DNA of 64,000 nt. Source: Mucilaginibacter inviolabilis (GTDB taxonomy: Bacteria; Bacteroidota; Bacteroidia; Sphingobacteriales; Sphingobacteriaceae). This document shows, piece by piece, positions 33,983 through 42,976 of this stretch; the first letter of the stretch is position 1; the number at the start of each line of letters is the position of its first letter. The position numbers and the translations under genes are program-made. Under the pieces are notes generated by a model. It was not told where the DNA came from. It ran no database searches and saw only the letters and a program-made list of their open reading frames with translations. Where the stretch lies: NCBI RefSeq assembly GCF_011089895.1, contig NZ_JAANAT010000003.1, positions 310,001 through 374,000 on the forward strand, read 5' to 3'.

Positions 33983-34099
33983 GCCGAATGCCTTTAATAT
34001 GTACAGATTAATTGACGATACAAAAATGCATGTTACAACGCAATTTAATGAGGGTCTAATACGACAATTGAGCGGGTGGATAACGACAAAGTGAGAGGA

Positions 34100-34196
34100 G
34101 AGTCAAGAGCCAAGAATCAAGATAAGTTATTATGTCAATCCACATCGGAATAAACACATTTTTTTCTTGGTTCTTGGCTCTTAATTCTTGCTTCTA
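34100..34196. repeat. Inverted-repeat element, family B copy 2
   Basis: TCAAGAGCCAAGAATCAAGA (34103-34122) pairs with TTCTTGGTTCTTGGCTCTT and its flank (34164-34182, with TCTTG extension to 34189). It ends at the 3' end of the efflux operon and may act as a terminator for it. Confidence 0.6.
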
Positions 34197-34198
34197 TT

Positions 34199-35284
34199 TT
34201 AATTGATCGTCGTTCCGGCTTTCAGTTCATCACCGGGGTGGTTAATGATCTGATCGCCGGCTTTCAGGTTGCCAAATACTTCGGTGGAATCATTTCTGGC
34301 TAAACCTTCTTTGATGTCGACCAATGCTGCCTTGCCTTGTTTAACGGTAACGACATACTCGCGTTCTGTCGACCGTACAATGGCATTGTTTGGAACCAAT
34401 AATGATTTGGCGCCAGAAAGCATGGGGATCCTTACTTCGGCATACATACCCGGTTTTAACTGCCCGTTTTTGTTTTGCACATCAATCTCAATGGCCTCTG
34501 ATCGCATGCTGCCCAATGAATTGGCCGAACGGCTTATTTTAGCGGTTTGTTCGCTGCCGGGCATGGCATTAAATACAAAGGTAACAGGCTGCAGCAGATC
34601 TACCTTGTCTACATAATCTTCGGGAATAAACACCTCCAAACGCATTTTGCTGATGTCCTGCAAAATCAGCATCGGCTGATCAGTGCCTTTGCCAGGCGAT
34701 ACCAGTGCTCCCGGTGATACATTACGTTGTACGATCATACCATCAAATGGTGCGCGAATATTCAGGTAATCCTGTATGGTACGTACCGATGCCACATTGG
34801 ATTGCTCCGACCGGGCCATGGCCTCATCGGCTTTCATTTTGGCCGAGGCATTGTCCAGATCAAGCGGGGATACGGAGCCGGGTTCTTTAGCCGCTTCTTT
34901 TAGTCGCTGGTATTTTTCTTTACTGGCAATGGCGTTTTCCTGGGCCTGCAAAAAGCGGGAATTGGCTGCCTGTAATTGCGATTCCATTTCAGGAGCTTCC
35001 AATGTCATCAGCAACTGCCCTTTTTTTACAATGGTGCCGCGGTCAACATATAGTTGCTTTACAAAGCCGTTCACCTTCGGGAAAATGTTTACTTCATTAA
35101 AAGGCTTTAATTGCCCGGGCAGACGAGCCTTGCTCGAAAGCGCTTTTTCGGTTATAATACCGGTTTCGTACGCTGATTTTTTGCTGGTAGAAGCCGCTGC
35201 AATATTGACCGGCGTTTGGTTACTGGAGCAGGCTGCCAGCATACTGGTTGCAGCTGCTAATACTATGATTGATTTAAATTTCAT
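34199..35284 (-). CDS. RND efflux periplasmic adaptor lipoprotein (MFP)
   Basis: The 361-residue lipoprotein has lipobox LAAC (residues 16-19), a lipoyl-type barrel-sandwich hybrid (GRLPGQL-like ARLPGQLKPFNEVNIFPKVN; DRGTIVKKGQLLMTLEAPEM), a coiled-coil hairpin, and a beta-barrel (DGMIVQRNVSPGALVSPGKG). It links the inner-membrane RND permease to TolC. It is the last gene of the TolC-RND-adaptor operon, starting 4 bp after the permease stop. Confidence 0.94.
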   Translation of the reverse strand: MKFKSIIVLAAATSMLAACSSNQTPVNIAAASTSKKSAYETGIITEKALSSKARLPGQLKPFNEVNIFPKVNGFVKQLYVDRGTIVKKGQLLMTLEAPEMESQLQAANSRFLQAQENAIASKEKYQRLKEAAKEPGSVSPLDLDNASAKMKADEAMARSEQSNVASVRTIQDYLNIRAPFDGMIVQRNVSPGALVSPGKGTDQPMLILQDISKMRLEVFIPEDYVDKVDLLQPVTFVFNAMPGSEQTAKISRSANSLGSMRSEAIEIDVQNKNGQLKPGMYAEVRIPMLSGAKSLLVPNNAIVRSTEREYVVTVKQGKAALVDIKEGLARNDSTEVFGNLKAGDQIINHPGDELKAGTTIN

Positions 35285-35288
35285 GATC

Positions 35289-38200
35289 TTATACTGTTAA
35301 GGTTTCTTCTTCTGTTATCTCGGCTGCGTGTTCGGCAGATTCATCGGGCATTAATGATGGCGAATCGTAGGTGGTTTTGTTCTGTACCCAGGCAAATACC
35401 TGCGGTAAAATAAACAGGGCTGCCAGCGTTGAGGCAAATAGCCCACCAATTACCGCCCTACCCAATGGTGCAGACTGTTCACCAGCTTCACCCATGCCTG
35501 ATGCCATCGGTATCATGCCCGCTATCATGGCCAAGCTGGTCATCAAAATGGGGCGCAAACGGATAGATGCGCTGGTGATGGCCGCTTTGGTCGCATTACG
35601 ATAATCCAGCCGTAGTTTTTCGGCATTAGTTACGATCAGGATGGCGTTGGCTACAGATACCCCTGTCGACATGATCATGCCCATGTATGATTGTAGATTC
35701 AGCGTTGAACCGGTAGCCAGCAACATCAGCAACGAGCCCAGGATTACTGCGGGTACGGTAGAGAGTACCGTTAACGATACTTTGAATGACTGGTAGTTGG
35801 CCGCTAGCAGTAGGAATATCACGAGGATGGCCAGGCCCAAGCCATTCTGCAAACTGCTCAATGTTTCGGTAAGCAGGTTGGCCATACCGTTTTGTGATGC
35901 CACCAAACCCTTGGGTGCTGTACCCAGCGAATTAATAGCCTTTTGCACATCGTTGGTAGCGGTACCCAAATCCTTTTTATAAATATTGGCGCTGATAGTG
36001 ACAAAGCGCCGAGGCCCGGCCCGGTCATATTCGCCAGGTACATAGCTGGTCGTAAAGGTGGCAATATCACTCAGCACCGGGCTGCTTTGGCCTTTAACTA
36101 GCGGGATTTCCTTTAACTGATCCATGGTGTTCATCACATACTCCGGAATTTGAACCTGCACCTGGTAGGTATAGGCACCTTTTTCATCCAGCCAAAGGTT
36201 TTTATCCGTAAAGCGGCTTGATGAGGTACTGGCCGTAACCGAGCGGGCAATATCTTTGATATTGAGTCCGAGTTGTGCAGCCTTCAGCCTGTCGAGCGTG
36301 ATCTTGATCACCGGGAATTTGAGCGGTTGAGCTATCTGCACATCGCGCAGGTAACTGATGCCTTTGAGTTTGTCAACCACTTTGTTGGCATAGCCTTCAA
36401 TTTGCGCCATATCTTTACCGGCCACCTGCACCTCAATAGGTGACGATGCACCCTGGCTCATGATCTTCTCGGTCATGTCAATGGGTTCAAAGGTTATGCG
36501 CAATTCCGGTAGCTTATAGTGGATGTTTTTACGCAGGGCATCTTTCAGTTCATCCATATTCACCTTGTACTTTTCGTCCAGGTTTACCTGTAATACGGCT
36601 TCCTGAGTGCCGGTATTAAATACGTACAGATTACTGGTTCCATAAGCGGTAGGCACCAGTCCGATATAACCGGATGTGATCTCCACATGGTTATTTACCG
36701 TTTGGTTAATGATCTGCAACACCTGTTTAAAGGCATCCTCGGTACGCTCCAACCGGGTACCATCGGGTTCTTTGATGCGGATCTGGAACTGGCCATTATT
36801 GAGTTTGGGCATCATATCCTTACCTATAAAAACAAAGCAAAAACCAGCCAGGACGATCACACTAAAAAGATAAACTATTACAATGCCCTTTTTACGAGGC
36901 ATACTTTTGTTCAGTACCCCAATGAGCCATAATTTAATGCGCTCAAACAGGTCATTCTCTTCCGGATGTTTTTGTTCATTGGCAAGATGTGTGTGCACCT
37001 GACCCTCCTCTTGGTTATCCAGGGCCTCACCTGCATGGGCATGAATATCCTCATGGTGATAATGCTGGTAACGCTCGGCCTTAATGAGCCAGTTACTCAA
37101 AATAGGTACCACAGTTTGTGCCAGTACGTACGATACGATCATGGTTAAACCGATGGATAAGGAAAGCGGTAAAAACATAGCCTTAGGCACACCCGTCATC
37201 ATAAATGATGGCGCAAATACCGCCAGGATACAAAGCAGGATGAGTAACAGCGGGAACGAAATCTCCTCACAAGCATCATAAATAGCCTGGCGTTTGGATT
37301 TGCCCATTTCCAGGTGCTGGTGGATATTTTCGATGGTTACCGTGGCCTGGTCGACGAGGATGCCGATAGCCAAAGCCAGTCCGCTCAGCGTCATGATATT
37401 GATGGTTTGCCCGAACATGCTGAGCAGCAACACCCCTATCAGGATAGATACCGGGATGGTGATCACCACGATAAGACTGCTTCGCCAATCGCGCAGGAAC
37501 AGCAGTACCATTAAACCGGTGAGCAGGGCTCCCAATCCGCCTTCGGTCATTAAACTTTTCACGGCATTTACTACAAACACCGATTGGTCAAACTCATAGC
37601 TCAGCTTCACATCATCGGGCAGCAGGTTCTGCATTTCGGGCAGTTTACTTTTGAGGTTTTGCACCACGGCCCAGGTAGAGGCATCGGCAGTTTTAACCAC
37701 GGGTATATATACCGAGCGTTTGCCATTGATGAGGGCATAATCCACCGTAATATCTGCAGCATCGGCCACGCGGGCCACGTCCTTTACAAAAATGGGTACG
37801 CCATTCTGCGTTTTTACGGGGATATCGCCAAAGTTGTCTGGGTTTTTAATAAGCGTGTTCATGGTAGTCAGGAACATGGTATTATCCAGCCTGAGGTTAC
37901 CCGAGGGAGATGTTACGTTGAACTTGGCCAGCGCGTCAACCACTTCATCGGGTGTTAAATTATAACTGCGCAGCTTATCCGGATCAAGATTGACGGTAAT
38001 AGAACGTGCATTGGCCCCAAACGGCGGCGATGGCGACAAACCAGGAACGGTAGCAAACATGGGGCGTATTTTGGTGGCCGCCATATCATAAATATCTTTC
38101 AAACTGCGTGTTGGGCTCGAGAACACCAGCTGACCAACGGGCAGTGAAGAGGCATCAAACCTAACTACCTGCGGCGGCAATGCACCGGGAGGGAAAAAGC

Positions 38201-38549
38201 TGGATGCCCTGTTTACCTGCAGCGCCACCTGTGCCGAAGCTTCGGCCATGTTGGTGCTTTCATAAAACGACAATTTAATAAGGGTTAATCCCTGTATGTT
38301 TTTACTGGTGATGCTTTTAATACCATTGATATACAGGAACTGATCCTGGAATTTGGTAGAGAAAAAGCCTTCCATCTGCTGCGGCGACATACCGCCGTAG
38401 GCTTCGATAACGTATATGGTGGGCAGGTTGAGCTGCGGGAATATATCTATCGGTATTTTTACTGCGCTGAGCACTGAAAATATCAGCAAACTCATGGTGA
38501 TCACTATGGTAGTGATGGGCCTTTTAAGCGCGGAGGTGACCATTGACAT
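35289..38549 (-). CDS. RND efflux permease (HAE1-like, atypical proton-relay residues)
   Basis: The 1086-residue protein has twelve membrane helices and two large periplasmic loops in the AcrB pattern (IDIFPQLNLPTIYVIEAYGG, GLALAIGILVDQATVTIENI, RLRPILMTSLAMIAGMIPMA). By motif alignment to AcrB, Asp407 is kept but Asp408 is Gln (VDQA) and Lys940 is Ala (SVANAILIV). The Thr of LMTSL is kept. The cytoplasmic loop between TM6 and TM7 carries a His-rich insert (about residues 490-530: HYHHEDIHAHAG, HTHLANEQKH). Export substrate is unknown. Confidence 0.94.
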   Translation of the reverse strand: MSMVTSALKRPITTIVITMSLLIFSVLSAVKIPIDIFPQLNLPTIYVIEAYGGMSPQQMEGFFSTKFQDQFLYINGIKSITSKNIQGLTLIKLSFYESTNMAEASAQVALQVNRASSFFPPGALPPQVVRFDASSLPVGQLVFSSPTRSLKDIYDMAATKIRPMFATVPGLSPSPPFGANARSITVNLDPDKLRSYNLTPDEVVDALAKFNVTSPSGNLRLDNTMFLTTMNTLIKNPDNFGDIPVKTQNGVPIFVKDVARVADAADITVDYALINGKRSVYIPVVKTADASTWAVVQNLKSKLPEMQNLLPDDVKLSYEFDQSVFVVNAVKSLMTEGGLGALLTGLMVLLFLRDWRSSLIVVITIPVSILIGVLLLSMFGQTINIMTLSGLALAIGILVDQATVTIENIHQHLEMGKSKRQAIYDACEEISFPLLLILLCILAVFAPSFMMTGVPKAMFLPLSLSIGLTMIVSYVLAQTVVPILSNWLIKAERYQHYHHEDIHAHAGEALDNQEEGQVHTHLANEQKHPEENDLFERIKLWLIGVLNKSMPRKKGIVIVYLFSVIVLAGFCFVFIGKDMMPKLNNGQFQIRIKEPDGTRLERTEDAFKQVLQIINQTVNNHVEITSGYIGLVPTAYGTSNLYVFNTGTQEAVLQVNLDEKYKVNMDELKDALRKNIHYKLPELRITFEPIDMTEKIMSQGASSPIEVQVAGKDMAQIEGYANKVVDKLKGISYLRDVQIAQPLKFPVIKITLDRLKAAQLGLNIKDIARSVTASTSSSRFTDKNLWLDEKGAYTYQVQVQIPEYVMNTMDQLKEIPLVKGQSSPVLSDIATFTTSYVPGEYDRAGPRRFVTISANIYKKDLGTATNDVQKAINSLGTAPKGLVASQNGMANLLTETLSSLQNGLGLAILVIFLLLAANYQSFKVSLTVLSTVPAVILGSLLMLLATGSTLNLQSYMGMIMSTGVSVANAILIVTNAEKLRLDYRNATKAAITSASIRLRPILMTSLAMIAGMIPMASGMGEAGEQSAPLGRAVIGGLFASTLAALFILPQVFAWVQNKTTYDSPSLMPDESAEHAAEITEEETLTV

Positions 38550-38556
38550 AGCTAAA

Positions 38557-39948
38557 TTATTTTAAAAGGTTTAAAACAGTATTGACCTGGTTTTCGGTAA
38601 CGGCTTTCTGGAACAGCGCTCCGGTGTAAGCGAATTTGGCTTGAGCCAGGTCTGTTTCGGCACGGTAAAGGATATTGAGCGCGGCATTAAGTTCAATAAT
38701 GTCGGTTAAGCCGCTTTTATATAGCGACAGCTTTTGCCGATAACCTTCATTGGCCGCTTTTAACTGCCGTGGAATTTCCTGCAGGCGCTGCCTGGCGGTT
38801 TGTAATTCTACATCGGCCTGACTGGCGCTTATTGATAATAATTGTCTTTGCTCAGATAGCTTTTGCAAACTGTAATCGGTGGTGGCCTTTTGGGTACGAA
38901 GTTTCAACTGCCTGCGGCGGATATCGAACAAATTGTAGGATACGCCGATACCTACCAGGTAATTGCTCCTATCGACACCGAAGCCGCTCGACAAGCTGTT
39001 GAAATGATCATTAGCATCGATACTTGATCCACGGCCCCAGGCCGCGGCTTCCAGCAATATCTTGGGATTATAGCTTTTTTTCACCATATCCTCGCGCTGC
39101 AGGCTGTTTTGATATACCGACCGGTAATAGTTGATCACAGGGTGATTAACCGTATCGGGGTTTAAAGATTGTACCACTGCCGACTGACCGATCAATGTCA
39201 TCTCGGCTGTAGTATCCGGGACGATGGATTGATACGGTAAGCCACTTACCGACGAAAGCTGCAGTTGCACTTGCTTTTGCTGATTCACCAGTTCGATATA
39301 GTTTAACCTGGCTTTTGACAGCTCGGCTTCCGAAATACTGGTATCAACGCCTGCCCGCACACCACTTTTAGCCAATGACTGTATGGAACGAAGGATCTCG
39401 GAATTGCGCTGTATGTTGAGCGACTGTATACCCAGCAGATCATGCAGGCGCAGCAGTTGCAAATAGTTGCTAATGGTGTAGGCCCGTAACTGGTACCGGG
39501 AGTTGGCAAATTGATTTTGCTCTACCTGGATATCAGAATTGGCCACTTTGTTTTGGGCGCCGTAGGAGCCAAAATTATAGATCTCCCAATCAAGGGCAGC
39601 TACACCCACGGTTGCTGATACGGCGGAATTGTTGCTTTCGGCGCGTACTTTAGAGTCGGCCGGGATAATGCCGAACCCAAAATACGGGCCGGCCACGTTG
39701 TTATTGGTACCTATATCGGCCTGATAATTAAGCCGCAGATTGGGTAGCCAGTTGCTATGTGTTTCGGCGGCCTGTGTACGGCGGATTTTGATAGCTGCGG
39801 AGTCGGTAAGCAGCGTAGGCGCATTTTGATCAACCCGGTTGAGCAACGTTTTTAAGCTCACCGCCGGATCATTGTTTTGCTGTGCATAAGTATTTATCCC
39901 CATGAGCAGGCCCAGGGCAATAAGTACAGTTATTTTTAAACTTTGCAT
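38557..39948 (-). CDS. TolC-family outer-membrane efflux protein
   Basis: The 463-residue protein has a signal peptide ending NTYAQ and two OEP repeats with the usual long coiled-coil helices (NYLQLLRLHDLLGIQ; YSLQKLSEQRQLLSIS; ELNAALNILYRAETDLAQAK). It forms the outer-membrane channel. It is the first gene of the operon; the permease begins 7 bp downstream. Confidence 0.94.
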   Translation of the reverse strand: MQSLKITVLIALGLLMGINTYAQQNNDPAVSLKTLLNRVDQNAPTLLTDSAAIKIRRTQAAETHSNWLPNLRLNYQADIGTNNNVAGPYFGFGIIPADSKVRAESNNSAVSATVGVAALDWEIYNFGSYGAQNKVANSDIQVEQNQFANSRYQLRAYTISNYLQLLRLHDLLGIQSLNIQRNSEILRSIQSLAKSGVRAGVDTSISEAELSKARLNYIELVNQQKQVQLQLSSVSGLPYQSIVPDTTAEMTLIGQSAVVQSLNPDTVNHPVINYYRSVYQNSLQREDMVKKSYNPKILLEAAAWGRGSSIDANDHFNSLSSGFGVDRSNYLVGIGVSYNLFDIRRRQLKLRTQKATTDYSLQKLSEQRQLLSISASQADVELQTARQRLQEIPRQLKAANEGYRQKLSLYKSGLTDIIELNAALNILYRAETDLAQAKFAYTGALFQKAVTENQVNTVLNLLK

Positions 39949-40115
39949 AAGTTTCTGAAATGAACTTATACCGGCGGCTGTTAAACTTGGGCAGACAGGG
40001 ATGCATAAAGCATAGCCCTAAAAGCAAAGGATACAGTAAATACCGGTAAATGATAGATAAACTAATTTGAATACATGACGGAGCATAAGCTCAGGCCCGG
40101 GAAGGCCTCATCAAC

Positions 40116-40511
40116 TCAAATTTTAAAAGTGCAGAAGGACAAATAGGAGTATTGTGAATCGGTAACTGACCAATTAATGTTAAGTAAACGCTGCGGATTG
40201 AGTTTCCAGAGGCGTTGTGTAAACAACAGGATGATAAAACTGCCCACCACCATATTTAACAAATCAATAGCCGATTTTTTATCATTCATGACAAACTTAT
40301 CGGTACGCTGAAAAAAGTTGGTGTGGGAAAGGCTGGTCACAATGGTCTCAATCTTCCTTTTAAAGATGGAGTTGTGACTTACGGCAGCTTCGGCCACAGG
40401 CCCTGTTAAACGCGGTAAAAAAAAGATGTGCGATACGGCAATAAAAATATAGCAGGCAGCTATGAATAGCACTTGCAGTTTTTTAAAGATATCTGTACGA
40501 TTTTGTTTCAC
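40116..40511 (-). CDS. Hypothetical small membrane protein
   Basis: The 131-residue product (GTG start at 40511) has two predicted membrane segments (VLFIAACYIFIAVSHIFFLP; VVGSFIILLFTQRLW) with a basic polar loop between, and a short polar C-terminus. I do not recognise the family. It lies 168 bp upstream of the efflux operon on the same strand and could be co-transcribed with it, but no link is shown. Confidence 0.6.
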   Translation of the reverse strand: MKQNRTDIFKKLQVLFIAACYIFIAVSHIFFLPRLTGPVAEAAVSHNSIFKRKIETIVTSLSHTNFFQRTDKFVMNDKKSAIDLLNMVVGSFIILLFTQRLWKLNPQRLLNINWSVTDSQYSYLSFCTFKI

Positions 40512-40632
40512 GCAGGTAACAATTTATACAACAAAGTTCAAAAAAAACAAATTGTTTTAATGCAAAAATATTGTTGCAAAATGAATTACTGATGAACTTA
40601 ATGCAAAATAGTTGCGATAGCCCTATACAAAA

Positions 40633-40656
40633 GTTGCCCGTGGAGACACGGGCAAC
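40633..40656 (-). terminator. Intrinsic terminator of the DUF885 gene
   Basis: GTTGCCCGTG (40633-40642) pairs with CACGGGCAAC (40647-40656), loop GAGA, 10 bp perfect. On the minus strand it is followed by TTTTG and lies 25 bp after the stop of the DUF885 gene. Confidence 0.75.
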
Positions 40657-40680
40657 AGTAAATGATTTGTATAAATAATA

Positions 40681-42462
40681 TTATTGTTTTGCGGCCCAGG
40701 CGTTCATTTTTGCTTCAAATACAGCAAGTGGCATAGCGCCATCTTTTAGTACCTGGTTATGAAATTCGGCCAGGTTAAATTTACTGCCCATTTGTTTTTC
40801 ATATTTATTACGAAGCTCGCGTATTTTAAGCGCTCCTATTTTATAGCCCAAAGCCTGCCCTGGTATAGCCATATAACGTTCAATTTCGGCGGTAGCGCCT
40901 TGCTCGCTGATGGCTTCGTTATCCATCATGTATTTGATAGCCTGCTCGCGGGTCATATTTTTGGTATGTATAGCCACGTCAACCACCAGGCGGATGGCGC
41001 GGTGTATCTCATCGCCCAGTGCACCCATGTATTGGTAAGGATCGGTATACAGGCCCAATTCTTTACCTAATGATTCGCAGTATAAGGCCCATCCTTCTAC
41101 GTAGGCATTTTCACCGGCATCAAACCTGCGGAATTTGGGTAGTGAGGTGTTTTCCTGTGTTAAGGAGATTTGGTAATGATGGCCCGGAATAGCTTCATGC
41201 AAGAATAAGGATTCCATACCGGAGGTAATGTTAAACTTAGTAGCATCCAGTATAGGTACATAAAATATACCTGGTCTGCTGCCATCGGCCGAGCCTGCAT
41301 TATATTCGGCGCTGGCTGATGCCGCCCGGAAAGCCTCTGTTTGCCTGATCTCGAAAGGCGTTTTAGGCACATGATTAAACATTTTTTTCAGGTTGGGCTC
41401 CATGCGCTTGTGAATGTTTGCAAACGCATCTAAAACCTCTTTTGGCGTTTTATAAGGAGTAAACTTAGGATCGGTTTTCATGTATTCAAAAAATGCCTGC
41501 AAATCGCCTTTAAAACCAACGCTGGTTTTGATGCTATCCATAATACCGCGGATGCGGCTTACCTCTTTCAGCCCGGTCTGGTAAATTTCTTCCGGAGTTT
41601 TATCAGTAGTGGTTTGTTGTTTTACCAGGTAACCGTACTTGGAGCCACCATCGGGCAAAGCAGAATAGCCCGAAGTTGCACGGGCATGTGGCAAGTATTC
41701 CGTTTTTAAATAATCGGCCAGTTTTTTATAAGTAGGTGAAATAACGGTGGTGATGGCTCTTTTATAAGCTTCGGTCAATTGCTTTTTATCCGCATCAGAA
41801 AAATCTTTGGGCAGATTGGTGATCGGTCCATAAAATAAACTTTTCGTAGGGTCGGCAACTACCAGATCCTGCAATTCGGGGATAGTTTTTACAACCAATG
41901 CTTTAGGTAAAACCACACCCGCTTTGATGCCTTTGTTAAAATTGCTGATGGCAGTGTCGGCCCATACCGAAAATGCCGATACGCGCTTTAGCCAGTCATT
42001 ATAGTCCTTAACAGTTTTGAACGGCTGCGAACCTGCTCCCGAGCCTAACTGCCCTATAGCAAGTGGTAAAGCACTAAACTGGTTAAAAGGCATGTATTCA
42101 AAATGCTGTTTAAAACCATCCAATGCAAGCTGCGCCTCGTAAGTGAAAATATCGTATGAAAGCTGATCGGCCTCGCTCAGATCCTCCCGGTTAAAGTGTT
42201 TTACTTGCGCCAGGTAATTTTCATAAAAGGCTTTTGATTTTGCTAAGAATTCTGCCGAACCATCGTTAGGTAATTGATCATTATAGCGGTTATCGCCAAT
42301 ACCGGTAGCATTAAGCGGATATAGTTTTAATGATTCTTCAAAGTAATTATCGAATACTTTGGCCAGTTCAGGATTGTCGGTTTTGGATGAACTGTTTGTT
42401 TTGGGCTGGTTGCAGGCAGCTAAAATAGCCGCAGCAAAAATGTAGAGGACGGTTTTCTTCAT
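40681..42462 (-). CDS. DUF885-family lipoprotein (putative metallopeptidase)
   Basis: The 593-residue protein has a lipoprotein signal (lipobox LAAC, Cys17), then the DUF885 fold with the motif HEAIPGHHYQ near residue 429, which supplies an HExxxGHH-type zinc site, and GWALYCESLGKELG downstream. Members are widespread in Bacteroidota and often annotated as peptidases. No other gene is close on the strand. Confidence 0.9.
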   Translation of the reverse strand: MKKTVLYIFAAAILAACNQPKTNSSSKTDNPELAKVFDNYFEESLKLYPLNATGIGDNRYNDQLPNDGSAEFLAKSKAFYENYLAQVKHFNREDLSEADQLSYDIFTYEAQLALDGFKQHFEYMPFNQFSALPLAIGQLGSGAGSQPFKTVKDYNDWLKRVSAFSVWADTAISNFNKGIKAGVVLPKALVVKTIPELQDLVVADPTKSLFYGPITNLPKDFSDADKKQLTEAYKRAITTVISPTYKKLADYLKTEYLPHARATSGYSALPDGGSKYGYLVKQQTTTDKTPEEIYQTGLKEVSRIRGIMDSIKTSVGFKGDLQAFFEYMKTDPKFTPYKTPKEVLDAFANIHKRMEPNLKKMFNHVPKTPFEIRQTEAFRAASASAEYNAGSADGSRPGIFYVPILDATKFNITSGMESLFLHEAIPGHHYQISLTQENTSLPKFRRFDAGENAYVEGWALYCESLGKELGLYTDPYQYMGALGDEIHRAIRLVVDVAIHTKNMTREQAIKYMMDNEAISEQGATAEIERYMAIPGQALGYKIGALKIRELRNKYEKQMGSKFNLAEFHNQVLKDGAMPLAVFEAKMNAWAAKQ

Positions 42463-42539
42463 TTTTAGTTAGTAGTTAATGAGTAAAGCTAACAAAATGA
42501 AAATTAGGAAAACTGTGCGTGAATCACCTTTTAATAGAA

Positions 42540-42700
42540 TAGCTCAATCCTTATCATGTCATTGCTGTAAGGAACGACGAGGCAATCGCGTAGCTATACA
42601 GGACCGTTTTGCTTGGTGTAGACCCGCTCATGGCCGCGGGAAGGCCTAGTTACTTTTGTCGCGACAAAAGTAACCAAAAACGCTGTCAGCAGAAATGCTT
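42540..42700. repeat. Intergenic repeat region with 26-bp perfect palindrome
   Basis: GTTACTTTTGTCGCGACAAAAGTAAC (42649-42674 by arms of 13 bp each, GTTACTTTTGTCG / CGACAAAAGTAAC) is a loop-less palindrome. The preceding CATTGCTGTAAGGAACGACG and GAGGCAATCGCGTAGCTA are typical of short repeats in this phylum. A 98-codon frame at 42609-42905 runs over this region and looks like read-through of repeat DNA, so I do not call a gene. The 514-bp gap 42463-42976 holds nothing else I can support. Confidence 0.5.
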
Positions 42701-42976
42701 CTTTGCCGCACATAGCCTTTACCCCGCAAAACGGGCAGAACCATGGGCCGCTAAACCTTACCTCCACTTCGTTCGCTCATTATCCCACGCTTCAGGTAAG
42801 GTTCGCAATGCCCTTACGGCCGCACAGGCCAATATTGTTCTGCCCGCTTTCGCCCGAAGCTTATCTGCTGACGGGGAGAGAGAAATGGGTGTTTTTAATC
42901 ACTAATTAACCCCCGCTTATCTGCTGGCGGAAAAAAGAGCTTCAATCACTAATTCACTAAATCACTAATTCAATAA

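Noticed and set aside
42609..42905. 98-codon frame on the plus strand
   Set aside because: It covers repeat DNA with a loop-less palindrome, and two overlapping frames are open in it; the product has a compositional pattern typical of translated repeats.
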